DNA of 10,000 nucleotides, taken from Candidatus Hydrogenedens sp. (GTDB taxonomy: Bacteria > Hydrogenedentota > Hydrogenedentia > Hydrogenedentales > Hydrogenedentaceae). Within the stretch, counting starts at the first letter, position 1. Each line of letters opens with the position of its first letter. The stretch spans positions 1 through 10,000 of the forward strand of contig JAIWNQ010000035.1 in the NCBI GenBank assembly GCA_020216745.1, written 5' to 3'. Position numbers and translations under genes: made by a program. The notes below the pieces were generated by a model. The model worked only from the letters and a program-made list of their open reading frames with translations, ran no database searches and was not told the origin of the DNA. Positions 6,998-10,000 of this stretch are shown piece by piece.

Positions 6998-8393
6998 CAG
7001 AATTTCTCCGTTTTTCCTCAATACCTTTTATCGTTAATCCATCAACCTTCATATCCTTTATTAGAATAAATCTCGTAACAACTCCTCGTTGAACAAACAA
7101 CAGTATCTTTTGTTTATTGGTTTCAATAGCGTCCTGATATAATTTCAGGAACTGTTCGAGATTATTTACGGGTTGTTTTTCAAATTCTAAAATGACATCA
7201 CCTGCAAGCAAACCAGAATTTTTGGCAATGCTTCCATCCTGTACCCCAGATATATATATTCCGTTTCTATTTGGTATTCTTAATCGTTTTAACATCTCAT
7301 TGGTTATTTCGGATGCAGTAAACCCCCATTCTGTGAACTCAACTTCTTGTCCCTTATAAGGACTATATACCTCTGGTATTAAATGAAAATCTTTCGTCTC
7401 ACCGTTTCGCATCACAGTTAATTGTGCTTCCTTGCCAGGCTCTAAATCTGCAAGTTTTTTACGCACAAGGGGCAAATCTTCCTGAAATCGTGCATGAATA
7501 GATTCATTGTTAACCGCAACCAAAATATCCCCAGACTGAATTCCTGCTTTATATGCAGGTGAGTCCACTTCCACATCAGAGATAACAACTCCCTTTTGAT
7601 TCATATCTTCTGTTATTGCTTTCATTTCTTGTAAATTTATTCCTACCCAACCTCTTTGTACTTTACCTGTTTTGATAATACTATCCACTACCTCCTTGGC
7701 AATATTAATTGGAATTGCAAAACCAACATTTTCCGCCCCTATTAGCATTCTCGAATTGATACCTATAACTTCACCTTTAAGGTTGACTAACGGCCCACCA
7801 CTATTCCCTTGATTTATCGCCGCATCGGTTTGGATAAAATTATTAAACATTGAAATAACACCGCGTTGGTCTTCCAAATAGCGGTCTGTCATACTGATAA
7901 TTCCCATAGAAACAGAACGAGCAAGCCCATGAGGACTACCCATTGCAAAGACAATTCCACCAACATCAATTTTGTCAGAATTACCCAGAACCACATACGG
8001 ATACTTCTCATCTGCAGGAAGTTTTAACACAGCAATATCTGTAAAGGGGTCTGTACCAATAACATCAGCTTCAACCTCTCGTTTATCACTTAAAATGCAC
8101 TTCACCTTCTTGCTCTCCCCTACCACATGTTCATTCGTAATAACATAACCATCCGAGGAGATGATAAAACCACTACCAATAACTATTACTTCTTCTTTTT
8201 TACCTAACGTATATACTGGTTTTATAGGATTTAAATGAACTAAAGCAGGAATAACTTTCTCCTTTGCCTTAAATATTTTGTTTTGTGACACACTTCCATA
8301 AGAAAATGTAGCACAATTGACTTGAGTTAAAAGAAAAAATGTAAACCAACTAACTATAAAAAAATAACCTAAATTCCTTCGTTTGTTTTTCAT
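6987..8393 (-). CDS. htrA: HtrA/Deg-family serine protease with two PDZ domains
   Basis: This 468-residue envelope protease/chaperone degrades misfolded exported proteins. An N-terminal signal sequence (KNKRR, then a hydrophobic run to about residue 27) sends it across the inner membrane. The trypsin-like domain has all three catalytic residues: His89 in TNEHVV, Asp119 in TDIAVLKL and Ser198 in GNSGGPL. NFIQTDAAINQ precedes the Ser loop as in DegP/DegQ. Two PDZ domains follow at about 246-340 and 354-446, the first with the GVV, SPAYKAG and GDILVAVN elements. The length fits DegP/DegQ/MucD. The ATG at 8393 has AGGA 7 nt upstream. Its 3' end overlaps the next gene, a catalytically inactive paralogue, so both are made from one transcript. 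A Cys at 27 has a poor lipobox (QVNC), so a soluble periplasmic form is more likely than a lipoprotein. DegP versus DegQ subtype cannot be settled. Confidence 0.95.
   Translation of the reverse strand: MKNKRRNLGYFFIVSWFTFFLLTQVNCATFSYGSVSQNKIFKAKEKVIPALVHLNPIKPVYTLGKKEEVIVIGSGFIISSDGYVITNEHVVGESKKVKCILSDKREVEADVIGTDPFTDIAVLKLPADEKYPYVVLGNSDKIDVGGIVFAMGSPHGLARSVSMGIISMTDRYLEDQRGVISMFNNFIQTDAAINQGNSGGPLVNLKGEVIGINSRMLIGAENVGFAIPINIAKEVVDSIIKTGKVQRGWVGINLQEMKAITEDMNQKGVVISDVEVDSPAYKAGIQSGDILVAVNNESIHARFQEDLPLVRKKLADLEPGKEAQLTVMRNGETKDFHLIPEVYSPYKGQEVEFTEWGFTASEITNEMLKRLRIPNRNGIYISGVQDGSIAKNSGLLAGDVILEFEKQPVNNLEQFLKLYQDAIETNKQKILLFVQRGVVTRFILIKDMKVDGLTIKGIEEKRRNSDEH
7006..7009 (-). promoter_or_regulatory. 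Ribosome binding site choosing the ATG start of the pseudoprotease
   Basis: GGAG within the htrA 3' end lies 8 nt before the ATG at 6997. The longer TTG start at 7021 has no well-spaced site. This favours the 458-residue form and translational coupling to htrA. Confidence 0.65.
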
Positions 8394-8440
8394 AATAAGT
8401 TCCTATGTCGTTACCTAAATTATCTGGAAAAGTAAGTGTT

Positions 8441-8467
8441 TTTATATTTAACGATTAAATATAGCAA
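8441..8467 (-). promoter_or_regulatory. Weak candidate promoter of htrA
   Basis: On the minus strand TTGCTA (8467-8462) and TATAAA (8446-8441) are 15 nt apart, shorter than ideal. A start about 40 nt before the htrA ATG would result. The palindrome at 8443-8463 lies between and across these boxes. Base composition makes chance matches likely. Confidence 0.3.
8443..8463. repeat. Perfect inverted repeat, possible operator between htrA and the sulfotransferase-like gene
   Basis: The arms TATATTTAA and TTAAATATA are exact complements around a CGA centre, giving a 9+3+9 dyad. It lies 50 nt upstream of the htrA start and 40 nt upstream of the divergent gene, overlapping candidate promoter boxes. 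This would suit a dimeric regulator acting on either side. Being pure A/T in the arms, it could also be chance. Confidence 0.45.
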
Positions 8468-8503
8468 AATATTACTAAAAATAAATTGTCTATCTAAATC
8501 AAT

Positions 8504-9088
8504 ATGAAACGAGATTACTTAATTATTATATCAGGTTTACCCCGTTCGGGAACTTCCCTCGTTATGCAAATTCTCTATGCTGGTGGAATACCATTATTGT
8601 TCGACTCTGAACGACTACCCGATAATAACAATCCCTATGGTTATTATGAGCACTCTAAAATAAAAGCATTAACAAAAAACTCGGACCTCTCCTGGCTCAA
8701 TTCATATCAAGGTTATGCAGTAAAAATTGTTTCTCCAACTCTTGCTAAATTGAACATCCAGTTTCCTGCACGAATTATTTTCATGATGCGTTCTATTCAA
8801 GAAATTATTGAATCGCAACAAAAAATGATAACAAGAAAAACACATTTAACATTAGAACAAATAAAAAGTGAAGACTTATACAAAATTTATGAAAAACATA
8901 TCCAACAAACTCTAAATCTACTCCAAATAAATCCGTATTTAAAAATCTTAAAAATAGAGTTTTCAAATCTTTTCCATGACACCGATAACACTATTATGAA
9001 AATAATTCATTTCCTCGATGGTGAACTTGACATAGAAAAAATGAAGTCGGTGATTAACCCTGAACTATACCGATGTAAAGGGCAATAA
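8504..9088 (+). CDS. Small sulfotransferase-like P-loop protein
   Basis: This 194-residue, apparently cytoplasmic protein begins with a beta strand and the 5'-phosphosulfate-binding loop GLPRSGTS (11-18). Arg96 and Ser104, in the strand-helix IIFMMRSIQEIIES, have the exact 8-residue spacing of the 3'-phosphate-binding Arg/Ser pair of PAPS-dependent sulfotransferases. It should therefore bind PAPS or a similar nucleotide and may sulfate an unknown acceptor. It is short for a sulfotransferase (often 250-300 residues), but the C-terminal DGELDIEKM and NPELYR resemble the ends of a compact bacterial subfamily, so it is probably complete. It lacks a recognisable ribosome binding site before the ATG. 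It is divergent from htrA and ends 3 nt from the convergent mnmG stop. No other sulfation or carbohydrate gene is nearby to show the acceptor. Confidence 0.85.
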   Translation: MKRDYLIIISGLPRSGTSLVMQILYAGGIPLLFDSERLPDNNNPYGYYEHSKIKALTKNSDLSWLNSYQGYAVKIVSPTLAKLNIQFPARIIFMMRSIQEIIESQQKMITRKTHLTLEQIKSEDLYKIYEKHIQQTLNLLQINPYLKILKIEFSNLFHDTDNTIMKIIHFLDGELDIEKMKSVINPELYRCKGQ

Positions 9089-9091
9089 ATT

Positions 9092-10000
9092 TTATTCCGT
9101 CTTTTCGCGCATCATTGCATATCGTTCTAAACACAGATGTAAAATTACCAAATCAGACGAACGAATCCCAGGAATACGTGATGCTTGCCCTAAATTTGAA
9201 GGCTTTACCTCTTTTAATCTTTGCTTACTTTCTCGTGGTAACCCTTCGACCGAATCGTAATCAAAATCCTGAGGTATTAGCATATTTTCAGACTTCTTAA
9301 ACTTCTCAACCATCTTTTCTTCCCGTTCAAAATACCCATGGTATTTGATTAGTATTTCTGCCAATTCTTCTGCCTCTACCGACATTTTTGTATCTCTCGG
9401 GGAAAAATTATAAAAGTCGCGTAAAGACACTTTAGGTCTTCTTACTAAAATACCTGCGGTTGTGGGATGGCTTAATGGAGGTTCTCCTAAACTCATCAAC
9501 CATTCATTAATTTGCTCATTTGGTGTAATAACAAACTTTTCCAATCTCTCTACTTCCCTTTTTGCTTCATCTTGTTTCTTCCGTGCCCTTTCAATTATTT
9601 CATCATTCCTGAATCCATAATGTGCCAATCTTATATCCGCATTATCATGGCGAAGATGTAATCGATATTCAGCCCTTGACGTAAATAGTCGATACGGTTC
9701 CTTTACTCCTCTCGTCACAATGTCATCCACCATTACCCCTATATATGCTTCATGACGCCCAATAATCAGCGGTTCCCTTCCCTCCAGATAACGCACAGCA
9801 TTCAATAATGCATACAATCCTTGTGCACCTGCTTCCTCATATCCCGATGTACCATTAATCTGCCCCGCATGGAATAAACCATGGACTAATTTAGTTTCAA
9901 GGTTTAGTTTTAATTGAGTAGGCGGTATAAAATCATACTCCACTGCATAACCTGGACGTATAATTTCTGCATTCTCCAAACCTTTAATCGAATGTAACAT
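9092..10000 (-). CDS. mnmG: tRNA uridine-5-carboxymethylaminomethyl modification enzyme MnmG (GidA), partial: C-terminal half
   Basis: The 302 residues seen are the C-terminal half of MnmG; about 320 residues with the FAD-binding N-terminus lie beyond the right edge. With MnmE, this FAD- and folate-dependent cytosolic enzyme adds carboxymethylaminomethyl groups to wobble U34 of certain tRNAs. Visible family signatures are [10 protein letters not shown] at the edge, [17 protein letters not shown] (45-61), [10 protein letters not shown] (85-94), [18 protein letters not shown] (100-117) and the C-terminal GQASRIPGI used in MnmE contact. The Met coded at 9998-10000 is internal, as in E. coli GidA, and is not the start. 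The gene ends 3 nt from the convergent sulfotransferase-like gene, with no room for a conventional terminator. Confidence 0.97.
   Translation of the reverse strand: MLHSIKGLENAEIIRPGYAVEYDFIPPTQLKLNLETKLVHGLFHAGQINGTSGYEEAGAQGLYALLNAVRYLEGREPLIIGRHEAYIGVMVDDIVTRGVKEPYRLFTSRAEYRLHLRHDNADIRLAHYGFRNDEIIERARKKQDEAKREVERLEKFVITPNEQINEWLMSLGEPPLSHPTTAGILVRRPKVSLRDFYNFSPRDTKMSVEAEELAEILIKYHGYFEREEKMVEKFKKSENMLIPQDFDYDSVEGLPRESKQRLKEVKPSNLGQASRIPGIRSSDLVILHLCLERYAMMREKTE

Noticed and set aside
6998..7021. TTG at 7021 as start of the inactive HtrA paralogue
   Set aside because: It has no well-spaced ribosome binding site, whereas GGAG stands 8 nt before the ATG at 6997. It is kept only as an alternative because it would add Arg-Lys before the signal segment.
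8310..8316. Lipoprotein cleavage site at Cys27 of HtrA
   Set aside because: The residues before Cys are Gln-Val-Asn, a poor lipobox, so an ordinary signal peptide is the safer reading.
9998..10000. ATG at the right edge as the start of a 302-residue protein
   Set aside because: The sequence from here is the middle of MnmG, where E. coli GidA also has MLHSI. The true start lies outside the window.
1..10000. CRISPR array, insertion sequence or phage attachment site
   Set aside because: No regularly spaced repeats, transposase or integrase genes, or flanking direct repeats were seen. The tRNA has no duplicated 3' end in the window.

Overview
The window is AT-rich bacterial chromosome, densely packed with housekeeping and envelope genes. 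It carries no mobile element, CRISPR array or phage signature that I can see. GGAG/AGGA-type ribosome binding sites precede most genes. The best promoter found (upstream of the tRNA) has sigma70-like boxes. A secreted HtrA protease, a DUF58 protein paired with a large membrane protein, and an MFS carrier with the phrase FHVWFPGG recall planctomycete or Hydrogenedentota-type bacteria. That placement is an impression from family resemblance and is not proven by the window.

Layout: (1) Positions 1-2489, minus strand: a two-gene unit of a DUF58 protein followed 2 nt later by a multi-spanning membrane protein that runs off the left edge. (2) Positions 2490-2637: a divergent promoter region. (3) Positions 2638-5467, plus strand: an MFS carrier and an AGCS-family sodium/amino-acid symporter, 37 nt apart and probably co-transcribed; the symporter starts with TTG. 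(4) Positions 5481-5598, minus strand: a tRNA-Gly(CCC) with encoded CCA and its own promoter. (5) Positions 5621-8393, minus strand: an active HtrA/Deg serine protease whose end overlaps the start of a second HtrA-like protein that has lost the catalytic His and Ser. (6) Positions 8394-8503: a divergent region with a perfect 9+3+9 inverted repeat. (7) Positions 8504-9088, plus strand: a small sulfotransferase-like P-loop protein. (8) Positions 9092-10000, minus strand: the C-terminal half of the tRNA-modification enzyme MnmG, converging on the sulfotransferase gene with a 3-nt gap.

Functionally, the minus-strand HtrA pair looks like an envelope protein quality-control module in which a catalytically dead paralogue is translationally linked to the active protease. 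The plus-strand pair brings in small solutes. The DUF58 pair belongs to a widespread envelope-associated cluster of unknown exact role. I found no clear new defence or biosynthetic system. The most unusual items are the protease/pseudoprotease pair, a roughly 100-residue soluble insert between the last two helices of the MFS carrier, and the palindrome upstream of htrA.
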